Of a DNA stretch of 64,000 bases, positions 45,331-56,937 are shown piece by piece; positions within the stretch are counted from its first letter, which is position 1, and every line of letters begins with the position of its first letter. Source of the DNA: Sphaerosporella brunnea (Eukaryota; Ascomycota; Pezizomycetes; Pezizales; Pyronemataceae). The DNA lies in assembly GCA_008704415.1 (NCBI GenBank), contig VXIS01000199.1:1-64000 (forward strand), given 5' to 3'. The notes below the pieces were generated by a model. That model was not told the DNA's origin, made no database searches, and saw nothing but the letters and a program-made list of their open reading frames with translations. Both the position numbers and the translations under genes were made by a program.

Positions 45331-47243
45331 CTACATCACTTCCTCTCCCTCGCGTGCTTCCTTCATTACACCACCATCTACATCGTGCGGTTGCTGATCC
45401 TTCAAGCAAAACACTACCACATCCCCCTTCCTCCTCCAATCATCATGAAGGTGACTATTGAATCCGCGCCAACATTCGCGGTATCCATCATCGCCCCAGA
45501 TTTGACCGCTGTTCTTGATCAAACTTTCAAACACCACCAACCTATCAGGCCATGTGTAGCGCTTCTGCTCGCCGAAGTACCTTCCCACAAACGACTGCGG
45601 GTCTTTGTAAAACTCGTCGGCCTCGTCGACATAGTTATCCCTCTCGGATGCGGGCACGTCGACCGGCGGTTCACAGGTGAGCGCCCACATCTCCTTGCCC
45701 GCGAAGGCATCGCCCATAAAGCTACGCCACGGAGTGGAATGGCATGGCATCAAGAATCCTGCGCTAGACCATTCGCTACTGGTGGTACCCAGATGCTGCA
45801 TCACGTCGATGACTCCGCGCTGATGCACGAGGGAGGTGTAGTATGCGATGGGAAGGTTGAGGAGGATCATGCCCACGAGCACTCTATTTTTAGTCGTTGA
45901 GCTCCAGTTGAGCTCCTGTAGGGCCTTTGCAGCAAGGACGTGCAGCATTGGAAGGAGTGGGTAGATGAACCGCCCTTCCTTGTGAGCGATCAAAGAGTAT
46001 ATTCCCGCGACACCTGAAACGGTTGCTGCGAGTTGGAAGTCGGGGTACAACGAGCTGCCGTGGCGCAGAGAAGTGTACAGAGCGTAAAGCGTCAGCGGAA
46101 GATAGGAAGTCAGCAACAGAGGGAGTCCCTGGGACAAGTAGTAGTGCCAATCATTACGGCCATAGAATACCGAAAGTGAATGGAGGACATTAAACTTGAG
46201 GAAAGTCAGCGGAGGAAAAGTCCATTCGCCGTAGCAAGCACGGTCGAAGAGGGCGTTGGCCAAGAGTACGGAAGCACTGAAAATCACGTGTCAGTCGCGA
46301 AATCGCGAGGGACCACAGGCATAAAGATGCCGGTGCGCGTCATCCTCGAGGAGGACTACTTACCCAATCCACAATGCCTCTGCTACCAACATTGATCTCT
46401 TGCGCCCACTGTTCCAGAAGGCGAACGTGCCCAAGAACCCCCACACGAGCAAATTTGTAGGCCGGAGTATGCACGCGAACGCGGCCAGTAGCAATGAAAA
46501 TCTCACTTCGCTACGCAATCCAGTCAGCCTGTACCGCACAATCTATCGCTAGTTGGCGCTATTATTTGTTTAGCTACGCACCTCCGGATTGGTCTAGGGA
46601 TACTTCTATCGCCGGTTGTCCAGGCCCAAGGCCAGATGCTAAGGGCGAGGGCAGTAACAACAGTCTCGAGGCTATTAACAAATGTGCGCGTGCCACAGAA
46701 CCACTGCCACGCGCTCCCGAGGGAGATCCACAGACTGATCCAACCCACGTCGCTACCCCACAACACGCCGGCGAGCCGCGCGGTCGCCCAATCGCCCATG
46801 GCCGCGAACAGCGCTTGTAGGATCCGCGGCGCGACCGCAAGGGCTTCCGCCTGCTTGTCCGGAGAGATGTTGAACGCGTTGCACACGTACGATACAGCCC
46901 TATAAAGGCCGGCAAAGATCATGGGATGCGCGATAGACCGTAGACTATGGCGCCACTCCTATCGAGACGAGCGAACACAATCAGCATTGGCGTTCGAACT
47001 CAGAAAGGGATGAGATGAGGTATATACCCAAGTGAGCCAGCCACCGCTTCCAAAGGCGAGATTCCATGCCGGTTCAAGAGATTGGAAGTATTCATCAGGT
47101 TGAAAGAAAGTGCGCACGGTCACCGCATTGAGGATCCTAAAGGAAATCAAGGATAGAAATATTGTAGAGTGAATAGAGAAGAGGGCAAGCTGCCGGACAG
47201 GACGAGAGCGGGAACGGGGCTGCTGTACGGATAGGTGTGACAT
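45331..47243 (-). CDS. GPI10: GPI mannosyltransferase 3 (Gpi10/PIG-B)
   Basis: ER multispanning GT22 enzyme that adds the third, alpha-1,2-linked mannose to the GPI anchor precursor. Four exons: 47243-47028, 46958-46582, 46510-46364, 46276-45331, 561 residues. The luminal GT22 motif is [20 protein letters not shown] (about 48-67), followed by [20 protein letters not shown] across the first splice. [38 protein letters not shown] and [20 protein letters not shown] are also typical of the family. Many hydrophobic segments agree with a polytopic ER protein. The start is the first ATG in frame. GPI anchors feed cell-wall glycoprotein assembly; a chitin synthase and ERG5 lie nearby but no operon-like link is implied. 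Confidence 0.94.
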
Positions 47244-48037
47244 TATCAACTTTGAAAATCCATTTCTCGAAGGATACAAATAAGAAGAGGAGGGTGGTTT
47301 TTGCTTTCGACGAGCTCTCGCGCTCGGTCTGTGCGAGGGGATATATGCAGGGTTGCCTTTCTGCTTGCACGTGACTTTTCTGTAGTGAACATTGATAACG
47401 TTCACGATGCCATCCAAAGGACCATCTGCAACTTCAGTGATATCTGCCTTCCCAATTACTATTATCCCATATAACTACATGTACAGTATGTAGATACCTG
47501 CGAGCACTGCGGGAAAAAAAAAAAAAAAAAAAAAAAAAACCACACCTCCCATCTGCAGCAATTACTCTCTGTAAGTACATGTATGTACAGTTCAACGACG
47601 CCGTCTTGTACCGTGACTGAGCTCACAGCCTTTCTCTGCAAAAAAATAAAATGAAACAAATCGCCGGTCCGGACTCCAAGTGCTATTCGTTGGGTATCCG
47701 ATACACTAACCCCTCCCTAAATTCTATATCGCAATCTCTCCCTCCTAATGGCCAGAGAGCCCTGTACTTTTGAATAAACGTATCGTAATGCGCCTTGTCA
47801 GTTGTGCGCTCTCCAAGACATCCTCCCGTATCTTATCAACACCCTAAATGCAGTCCCTATTCCAAAAAGAAAAAAAAAAAAAAAAAAAGAAAAGGAGAAA
47901 AAGCAAAAGAAAAGCAGACCCTATCAGAAGAACAACATCGAATGGTAGTAAGGATCGACTAAAATTACATGGAAATAATAACTGAAAATAGCCCCTACAA
48001 TACTTACGAAGAAGCCTTCTCAAGGGGTAATCGTTGC
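47244..48037. other. Intergenic region with poly-A tracts
   Basis: Homopolymer A runs at about 47513-47539 and 47871-47888. 5' flank of GPI10 and 3' flank of ERG5. No gene recognised. Confidence 0.5.
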
Positions 48038-49888
48038 TTAAAAGTAAGATAGCAATCGTCCTAGTAGCATCGGGATTAGCATGAGAGATAGATATTGAGT
48101 CCATGTTGGATTGTTCACCTTGGGGAAGATGGTCGCAAACACCTTAATCTCCTCGGACAATTCGGTAGGAGAGTGCTCCCAGTCGAGGAACAGCGACGCC
48201 TTACCAATCATCGACATGAAGTTCATGATGGCGTACTAGAGCACGTTAGCACATAAATACATAAATTCAATGCATACGCGGAGAACTCACGTGCTGTCCC
48301 AAGCAAACGTGGGGTCCAGTTCCGAAAACCAGCCAGTTCTTAGTCGCAGCCTCAGCCTCGCCTCCCTCGAGCCAACGGTCGGGGTTGAAGGTCTCCGGGT
48401 CGACGTAGACTTCGGGGTCGTGAAGGGCGGGATACGTGGTAGGAATGATCATAGCACCCTTGGGGACTCTGTACTCGGGAGTAACGTTGAAACTCTTCTT
48501 GACCTCGTAAGGAACCATGAGAACGGGGGGGCGATATCGAAGCTGCTCCTTGACGACTGCACGAGTGTAAACCATCTGGTCGACCATGTCGATATCAATC
48601 CTCTTGTATGGGTCACCGCCTCTGACTCGGAGCTGCTCCTCGCGGACCTTGGCCAAGATGTCCGGCCTATCAGCGAGAATCTGGAATTGCCATGTCGATG
48701 CGCTGGATGAGGCATCCTGGGAAGCAAAGAGGAAGGTGAAAATCGTCATCGCAATCTCCTCATCGGAGAACCAGCGAATCACCATTGGCTTAGGACCGGA
48801 GAAGCTCTCCTTCTCTTCCTGCGTCAACTTCCCGTACTCACGAGACTCAATCATAGACTTGACCCAGAAATCCATAGTGCAGATTGGCTTCTTGCCGGCC
48901 TCCATAGCCTCCTTAGACAACTTAGCACAGCGGGAAAACTCCTCCAACACGAAGTCGGCACACTTCTTTCCGTACCACGTCTTGGTGTAAGGAAGAATGA
49001 TAGGGAAGTTGACAAGTTCCAGAGCGGCCGTAATTTTGTAGTAGTTCTCCGAGATATCGGCAACGGCTTCGTCGCTGATGTAGGTACCGCAGAAAGTTCT
49101 CAAAGAGACATGGCAGTTGATGTCACGGAATTCACCCATGTACTGGCGCGGCTTCCCATCCTTCGAAAGCTCAATCCACCGCTTGAAGTACAGATCGTAG
49201 ATTTCCTCTTGCGCAGGAAGGTACTGGGCCACAGTCTTACGCGCGAACAGACCGTTCAAACCCTTACGGTAATCGACGTGGGCCTTTCCGTCGAGGAAAA
49301 CCCAGTTGGTGGGACGCAGGATTTTCTTTGCGACATCGACGACGCAAGGGTTGACGTACATGGGAGAATTAAAAACCTTGCGAGCGAGATCCCTGGTGGA
49401 TGCAATGACAACGAACCTGATGGATAATTAGCTAGCTGGTCATAGCGAAATTGCGATACGAGAAGGATTGCATACTTGTGGAAGACTGATACACAACTCA
49501 AGGGGCCGCTGTTCCATTTCGCGAGATACTCTGAGAATTTGGGATCTACAGACTCCATAAAGGGGCCCATGAAGGGAATCTTGAACGCGGGGCCAACGAT
49601 GCTGCCCTTGTTCCAGATGTATTTTACTGAACCACATGTCAGTTTACTGAATTGACTTTTTCCATTCATCCGCCACGACGACGACCACCACCACCACCAC
49701 ACCACCACCAAAACAAAAGACTGCGTACCTTGATCGTAAGTTATCGACAAGACGAGAATGGTCGCAAGAACCTGCCACATGCTGACACCTTCCAGGCTTT
49801 TGCTAACTGCGCCGACTCCATTAAGGATAGTCTGCAGAGGCTGCTCTGCGCTGCTCACCGCCGATGGCGGATTGTACGTTGTGTCCAT
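48038..49888 (-). CDS. ERG5: Cytochrome P450 61, sterol C-22 desaturase (Erg5)
   Basis: ER heme monooxygenase that inserts the C22-C23 double bond late in ergosterol synthesis. Four exons: 49888-49729, 49626-49476, 49416-48291, 48235-48038, 544 residues. Heme-binding loop [13 protein letters not shown] with Cys at about 475; ExxR helix KEQLRYRPP (E394, R397); I-helix region [23 protein letters not shown]. The N-terminal [16 protein letters not shown] is the membrane anchor. [20 protein letters not shown] and [20 protein letters not shown] are CYP61-type. The first intron contains an ACC trinucleotide run (about 49684-49710). Confidence 0.96.
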
Positions 49889-51052
49889 ATTTCACGGCGA
49901 AATTCGCTTGATTTTTGCCCACGCGTGTAAGGGGTCGACAATTCGGAATGATCCGCAATACGGTGACAAAGGAAGAGTGCACAGGCGGCAGACGAACAAG
50001 CGGGCGTGGGTCCGAGGCCGAACAGGAGAACGGAGGATGGAAAGGGAGCGAGCAGCGCAATCGATTCGAAAGCGGAGCAGGGGGATTATGTACTTTAAGT
50101 ACTTTGATAACCCGGTAGCTTCGTTCCTGGGCTGAACGACAAGCGCGAAAAGAAAAAGCAGGCAACAATTAAAGAGAACGGGGTAGGGGGGGTGGAGAGA
50201 ACGAGAAGACCAGATTTGGGGGGGGGGGGGGGGAGCGAAAAAGGAGGAGCAGAGAAAGGAGAACGGGACCCTGGGGGGCAGTGGACAGGGCACTCAGAGA
50301 TCCCGAACGGGGGGGGAGGTTTGTATGGAGAGCAGCGCTTCCTTTCTAGTTTGAGTAGAGTACACAATTACTCGCGAGCGATGGGATGACACTAGGTTTG
50401 GGCAGGTACCAGTTGCCGGCAAGTGCCTGCGGTGGGAGGCGGTACACATGACTCGGCGGATGAGACCTGCTCATTTGCACGACTGGAAAAACGTCGCTAT
50501 TTTATTGTTGCGGCTGTTGTTGGGGAGTTGTAATTGCACCCTTGCAAAAAAAAATGAGGTCACGACGTTTCTTTCATTTACCGGGCAGCTGTGTAGATGC
50601 TGTTACGCGACGGTCAACTCAACCGGCACGCGATCTGGTGCCTACTCTACATATGTAGACTTATGCGCCCCGTTGATTCTGAAACGGCAAGTAGAACAAC
50701 AGGTGCATCGTTTGGGATATCGTCTCCGGAACGGAGCATTTCCATTCCGAAAAAAAAAAACACTAGCTAATACGTAAATTAATGAGAGCGGAAATAAATT
50801 TAAAGATCTGCGGATAAGATCTGCTGATAAGATCCGCTCCAACTTTGTGGCTGGGCCAACATCCAACACACCGGCGGTGGTCTCTGGGCTGATCGTGATT
50901 TTCTCGGCCCTCGGCACCCGCCAATCTCATCATCTCTCGCGCCAAACGAGCCTCAGTGAAGAAACCATCTACCACTCACCAGAGTCACCAATAGCGAGCA
51001 CCCACCAAAGATGTCCATCCCCACGTGACTCCACCCATTGGTCTGCTCGTTT
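49889..51052. other. Intergenic region with G-rich homopolymer
   Basis: Sixteen consecutive G at 50218-50233 and further G-rich runs to 50320. No gene recognised. Confidence 0.5.
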
Positions 51053-51877
51053 ACAAGCATGCGCAGCCGCTCGGCTCATTGTCAAGGTCCTGGAAATCGC
51101 CTGTCCTCCTGCGCTAGCGCGTTCCTCGCGATTGCTATTCATCCATCAGCACTATGCCCAGATGGAACGCCACCACCTTCCCTTCTCCCTGCGTCACATA
51201 CCTTCAAACGCCTGCTCCACATTTATCGCCGCTCTGGCACTCGTCTCGAAGTAAGGAATGCCGCCCTTGCTCTGACAAAACGCCATTGCGCGTTTTTGCG
51301 AGATAGCCCGTTTCTTCTCAACATCGATCTTGTTCCCCAGCACCACGAACGGAAAACTGTCCGGGTCGCGTGGGACGCCTGGATCAAGAACTCGTCGCGT
51401 CAGCTATCGAGCGTGTCGAACGACTTGCTGTTGTTGACATCGTAAACTAACACGCAGCAGTCGGCGCAACGATAGAATGCTATTCCCAGGGACTGGAAAC
51501 GTTCTTGGCCGGCCGTATCCCTGAGCTGCTTCCGTATTAGCCCGGGGTCTCGGGCGTGGATGGAGGAAGGACCTGCATGGTCACGAGCCGATCGTCGACT
51601 ATCACCTCTTTCGTGAGAAAGCCGGCGCCGATGGTCGCTTTGTAGCTGGCGCTGAACTTCTTGTTGACCTATTATGCGGATGGTGAGCACGTGGAGCTCA
51701 CGGAAGGTGGGAGAGAGAGAAAGCGCACATATTGGTTCATGAGGGAGGTCTTGCCGACGCCGCTGTCGCCGAGGATAATGACCTGCGCCCGAAGCTAGTG
51801 AGTGCCGGCTCGAAGAAATGGCAACGCGTAAAACAGGGTTAAGGCACCTTGAGCATGACCTTCCTGCGGGAAGACAT
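51053..51877 (-). pseudogene. Ypt7/Rab7-like GTPase pseudogene
   Basis: Rab7 is the vacuole/late-endosome fusion GTPase. The intron-exon pattern is still visible: [10 protein letters not shown] (51877-51848), then [18 protein letters not shown] (P-loop), [20 protein letters not shown], and [12 protein letters not shown]. Lesions follow. LWDTAGQ has become LRDTAGQ; FYRGADCC has become [16 protein letters not shown] has TGA in place of Trp (near 51413). One base is lost at QASP/RDPD (about 51378), and one extra base lies before GDFQDLDNE near the 3' end. The C-terminal region reads GCACL before TAA, so the prenylation CxC is displaced. Several independent lesions argue against sequencing error. 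An intact Ypt7 is expected elsewhere in the genome. Confidence 0.85.
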
Positions 51878-52830
51878 TTGTGAGTTTGGTGGGTGTTTGT
51901 GTGTTAGTGAGGGGAGGGAGGTGCTCGACAAGTGGAGGCTGGCTGGGGACGGCGATGACGTTGGAGCGTTACACATAAAGAGAGGTCGTCGAGAAAGCAA
52001 AGGGCCGGTGTGGTGGGATAGAAAATCCAAGGGCGTAGGTCGTAGGGTGGACACGTTCAAATCAGCGTGTGGGAAGAGGAGGAGGAGGAGGGAGAGAAGG
52101 AGGGTTTGGTTTGTACCTTGCCAAGTGACTAAGTTCGTGAGAACATAGCTCTAACGCGACAGCTTGGCCCAAGCTACGACTGCCAACTCCTCAAGCGCCC
52201 AGTATCATTTACGAGCTGAGAATTGCTGTTTCAGTGTCCTCCGACATCACGGTCTTGCAGTCCTCCGATTCATCTCTATTCAAACCGACTTAGGTATTTC
52301 TATAAACCTTCTAATATGCTGGCGCGGGACGACCACCACAACCTCAACGGCCGCGATCGCGACCTAGTGACGCGAATATGGCTTCGATTGTGAGCATTTT
52401 TGCAAATTAATTCCATAGCCTTGTCGGTCACTCCCGTCATGCAGCGTCACTCTGGCTGGGATCATCCTTCATCACTCTAATCGTTTTGAGACCGACTAAC
52501 AGAACATACAACTGATAAAAGACCTCCAAAACAAAACAAACACACAACACGCGCACACACACATGAACGAAGTAAGGATGAACACAAAATGATCGAGACC
52601 GAAAGGAGAACGTAAGAAACCGAAAAACGACAAGATTCCCGTCGTGCTTGGAGTAAAAGAAAAATGAAAAGAAAACCGACACGACGAGGTAGAACAGCCC
52701 TTTATAAAACTCCCTCACCACTACAAGTGTTTTTCCTACCATCTACGCCGTCGCAACAGCAAGGAAAACAGAAACAAAAGAAACGAAACCAGGAACCGGA
52801 GAAAGAAAAAGAGGTAGCACGGATCACATT
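51878..52830. other. Intergenic region
   Basis: 5' flank of the Rab pseudogene and 3' flank of SSE1. No gene recognised. Confidence 0.45.
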
Positions 52831-55295
52831 TTAGTCCATGTCCATCTCCTGAGGCTGCTCAGCCTCCTTCTTCTCGGCTTCGCCCTTGTTCTGCTGAGCC
52901 TGCTTCTTGAGCATCTCCTCCTGGGCCCTCCTCAGGGTCTCCGCCTCGTTCTTCTGCGCGAGGTAGCTTTGCCGCTTCTCCTCCTCCTTGTCGAAGTAGC
53001 GCTGCGCAATGGGTGCAACGACAGAACGGAGCTCCTCCATACGAGCAACGTAGACGGCCTTGGTAGTGTCCTCGCCATCTCCGTAGAGCCACTCCTGCGT
53101 GCGCGTCAGAATCTCCGTCCTGATAACATGTTGTGGATCGAGAAACCTACCTCAGTGTCGTCCAAGGCCTTGTGAGCCTTGGCCTTCTCCTCTTCGCTGG
53201 AGAACGGGGCGTACAGATCGTCGATCTTGCCGCGGTTCTCGTAGATGTACTCCTCGAGGGCGTTCTTCTTGTCTTCAGTGTCCGCGACCAACTTGTCCTC
53301 CATGAACATTTGCATCTCGCGCTCGGTCCAGGCTTGCTTGGTAGCCTCGTCGATGGAAGCGGTCACAGAGACGACAGGAAGATCGCCCTTCTTAATCTGC
53401 TTCTTAACCTTGCGCGTCTTCTTAGGCTTCTCCTCGCCGTTGGCAGCATCCGTCTCCATGGCCTGGTTATCATAGTGGGTCAGTAAGTCAGAGGAATCTT
53501 TCCGCAGCTTTCGAGGGGGTGCGGGTGAGGATGGAGATGGAGGGGGGTGATCGCCCTGGAGTGTTTCACCCCGTATGGGACGGTCGTTCGAAACATTTGT
53601 ACTCACATCGCCTTCTTCTTTAACCTCCTCTTCGATTTCAACTTCCTCAACGTAAAACCCTCCCTCGACGTTCAAGACTCCGTGAAGGTTGACTCTGGCC
53701 TTCAACTTGCAAATCATGAAGTCACCCTTGGGGTCGGGGTGGACACCTTTAACAGAGAAGCGGCCGATCCAAGGAGACATCTTGCCCGGCAGCTTCTCGG
53801 GCTCAGCGTACCTAGCCTCCAAGTCGAAAGGCTCCTTGCGGTAGAAGGTGAGGATCTTCGTCGAGGGGACAGTGTTGTTCTTGTTGAAAACGGTCAAGCT
53901 GGTATCCTCATCGGGGATATCAGGCGACTGCTCCCAGGTGAACTCGATAGGGTAGCTGAGGATGTCGTGGACGGAGAAGTCCCTGACACGGAAAACGGGG
54001 GAAAGGATAGCGCAAGCAAAAGCGCAGCCACGAGCGACCGCCTCGTCCTGGTTCAGGGTGAAAGAAAGGGGCTTGCCAAAGAACTCGGAGATGCGCTCCT
54101 TGATGGAAGGAACACGAGTAGAGCCACCGACAACCTCGATAGCATCAATGTCCTCCTTGGTCAGCTTGGCCTCGGCAAGAGCCTCCTCGAGGGGCACGTG
54201 GACACGGTCAAGCATGGGCTTGATCAGCTCCTCGAGCTCCTCACGCTTGAGCATACCAGAGGCATCAACATCGTTCATCACGGACTCGACGTTGAACGGC
54301 GCCTGAGCGTTAGCCGACAGGACCTTCTTCAGCTTCTCGACAGCGACCGCCACACGGAAGTAGGCCTTCGCGTTGGAGTAGATGTCGATCTTGTACTTCT
54401 CCTTGAAAACGCCGGCAAAGTGGTCAATGAGAACCTTGTCGATGTTGCGTCCACCGAAGTGTCTGTCAAAAGCGGTGGACAGGACCGTCAATTCACCTTT
54501 CCTGAACTGGACGATGGACGCGGTGTAGTTGCTGTGTCCGATGTCGACGAAGCAAACCCGGCGAGGCTTCTCCTCGGCAGTGGGAAGATCGGTCTTCGTA
54601 ATTCCCCATCCCAAAGCAGCCGCGGTGGTGTCGTTCATCAACCGCAGAAGCTTCAGGCCAGCGATTTCGGTGGCGTCCATGATGGCGCGGCGCTGGGCGT
54701 CGGTGAACCATGGGGGAACGCTGAGCACAATGTCGGAAACCGGGAGCTTGAGCTCTGCGGAAGCGGTAGCTTTGATCTTGTTGAGGAACATAGCGATGAG
54801 TTGTGTCGCCGAGAAGACCTCGTCTTGTCCAAGGTACTTAACCTTCACGCCAACATCACCGTTCGCCGCCTCCACGAGGTCTGCGGCAATGTACTGCTTC
54901 TCAATCTGGATCTCGGGGTCGTTGAATTTCCGCCCAGCAAGACGCTTCAAGTTTCCGACCGTGTTCTTGAGATTGGAGATCTCCTGCGTCTTCGCGGCCT
55001 CACCCACATATCGACTCTTGGGACCAAAAGCAACAAGAGAACTACTCGCCAGTCAGTGACATTTCTCATTCCGGACACGCAGTATGGGACGAAGGGTATG
55101 GCTTACGGAGTGGAGCGGTTGGACACCTCGTTCGTGATCTGGAGGTAGGGTGATGTGTTAGCTACGCACTCCTAGCTTCCGAAAGAGAGCAAGACGGCAA
55201 GAGAAAGGACATCAACGTACAACGTCGACACCACGGTTCCTTGCTACCGCAATAGTAGTAGCGAGGGTTCCGAAATCGACACCAACGACAGACAT
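52831..55295 (-). CDS. SSE1: Hsp110-family chaperone and Hsp70 nucleotide exchange factor (Sse1)
   Basis: Cytosolic Hsp110 that exchanges nucleotide on Hsp70 and holds unfolded proteins. Five exons: 55295-55221, 55138-55107, 55041-53607, 53462-53151, 53094-52831, 705 residues. N-terminal ATPase: MSVVGVDFGTLATTIAVARN, LVAFGPKSRYVGEAAK, VLSVPPWFTDAQRRAIMDA, RLMNDTTAAALGWGI, VVGGSTRVPSIKERISEFFG. Hsp110 hallmarks are the substrate domain with FTWEQSP and the acidic linker VEEVEIEEEVKEEGD. The C-terminal helical domain (EREMQMFMEDKLVADTEDKK, LRRAQEEMLKKQAQQ) is charged and ends QEMDMD, without the EEVD of Hsp70. The 144-nt third intron is also open in frame, so unspliced RNA would read through it. 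Confidence 0.96.
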
Positions 55296-56937
55296 GGCTT
55301 CAGCTGTCTCTTCTAACTCGGTCTAGGAAAATGACTTCTGTTGAGGGAGCAAGTCAGCTTTCGGCGATTGGCAGGTGCGTGTATTTTTTGTATCGGCTGC
55401 AAGTTGTCGAGGGAGCAAGCTGTAGATGCTCAAATTGGACAATGGCGGGGCTAGGGACTGACTTTGTAGGCAAAGAAACTCGTCGGGAACGTTGCAAAAG
55501 AATTAGGGGGACAAGTGCTTTGAAAGGGTGTGTGTGGTGGTTTTGGTTGGGGAGTTGCTTTGGGATGGAGAATGATGGGGAGGGGTTAGAAGGGGGTAGT
55601 GGGGGAGACTGTTTAAGGCGGGGAACTTCTACTGTCCGGGTGTGTTGTTTTTTCTTCTCGAGCCGCATTTTTTTTTTTTTTTTTTCGGTTAGATCGACCT
55701 CGCCAGAGAAACTTCGAACTTTCGAGTGCGTTCCATGGCCCTCCATGCCCATCCATTGATCAGATCAACATCGATCAAACTGAGAATCGCAGCAGCAACC
55801 GACCGCCTTTCGACTTAAACATAATTAATTCTGAGCCGAGTGTGTGCTCTGCAGCTTTTCGCGCCTAATATTCATCGACTAGCACAACTACTTGGCAATA
55901 TTCAGTGAATGAAATGCTTTGGGTTGAGTTCACCAGTTTTGAGACAAAGAATATGTGGTGACAGCCTGCACTTTGTAGCTTTGGTAACTTGGGGATTCTG
56001 TCAACGAGTACTCTAGCCGGACAAAGAGGCGGCTGCTTTCATCATGGTATCTAGAGCGTCGAGTGATGACGAATGTTGGGCTTCCGGAGCTCCTTCAGAC
56101 CGCTGCACAGACAACGCCTCTCAAACTAGTGTAGGCTGGCTAAATAAACAAAGAGGCAACGGGTTCAACGACTGTTCCTGATCGCGGCCGTCAGGTTGCA
56201 GTCCACCTGGCAAACCGAAGACCCTGAGTAGCACCAGATATCACTCGCTTGGGTTGGAGGTGACTAATGTGGACTACCGACCTTTCGCTAACTAAACGAG
56301 AGCCGAATCGTCGTCGCCATGTCTGTTCATGTTCACTCTCTGCCTTCCTGCGCCGTTGGACCAGGATTTCTTCCTTTGTCGTCAATGCTTGGTGTTTCAA
56401 AGTTTGCGTGTGGATGTCAAAGCCGAATGAGCCCCCTGCATCTATTCAAGTATTCTGTATCTTATTATTTGTACATTATAGCTACCGCGAAGATCCTCAC
56501 CTTCGTCCGGGAATCCACTACATCGCCTGTTGCACACACGTCAAAGCTACCATCACGCCATGCCATTATATGAAGAACCACCCAAAGCGCTATAAAAAGA
56601 CATAAACCGCATACGCCTGCTAATGCAAAAGAACAAGAAAAGAAAAGAAATATCATCAATCTTTCTATGAGAATGCACAGTAAAACAGCAAAATACAGCA
56701 GCCACCACCACTCTCGATTTAAAGCCCCTCGAAATGCGGTTTTCTAACACAGACTTTTAGCAAAGGAAAACTGAAGAGAAATGCAAAGCCATACTACCTT
56801 GCCTCAAGGACTAGAGCTCATCAGATCAATGGGCAAAGAGGTATCTGAATCGGTGTGACTTCTCATGCAGACGCCTCTCTGGCCTTCCGTTTGATGCATT
56901 CTCTGCCACTGGAACGATCCATAAAGAAGGAGGAAAA
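55296..56937. other. 1.6-kb intergenic region
   Basis: 5' flank of SSE1 and 3' flank of the chitin synthase gene. A poly-T run near 55669-55685. No gene recognised. Confidence 0.5.

Noticed and set aside
51053..51877. Reading the Rab7-like locus as an intact gene with unusual introns
   Set aside because: The TGA at LDS*RDEF lies inside a conserved helix with no usable splice sites around it, and two further frame changes follow.
53547..55148. A 533-codon open frame on the plus strand
   Set aside because: It is antisense to SSE1, whose codon usage creates it. It shows no domain of its own.
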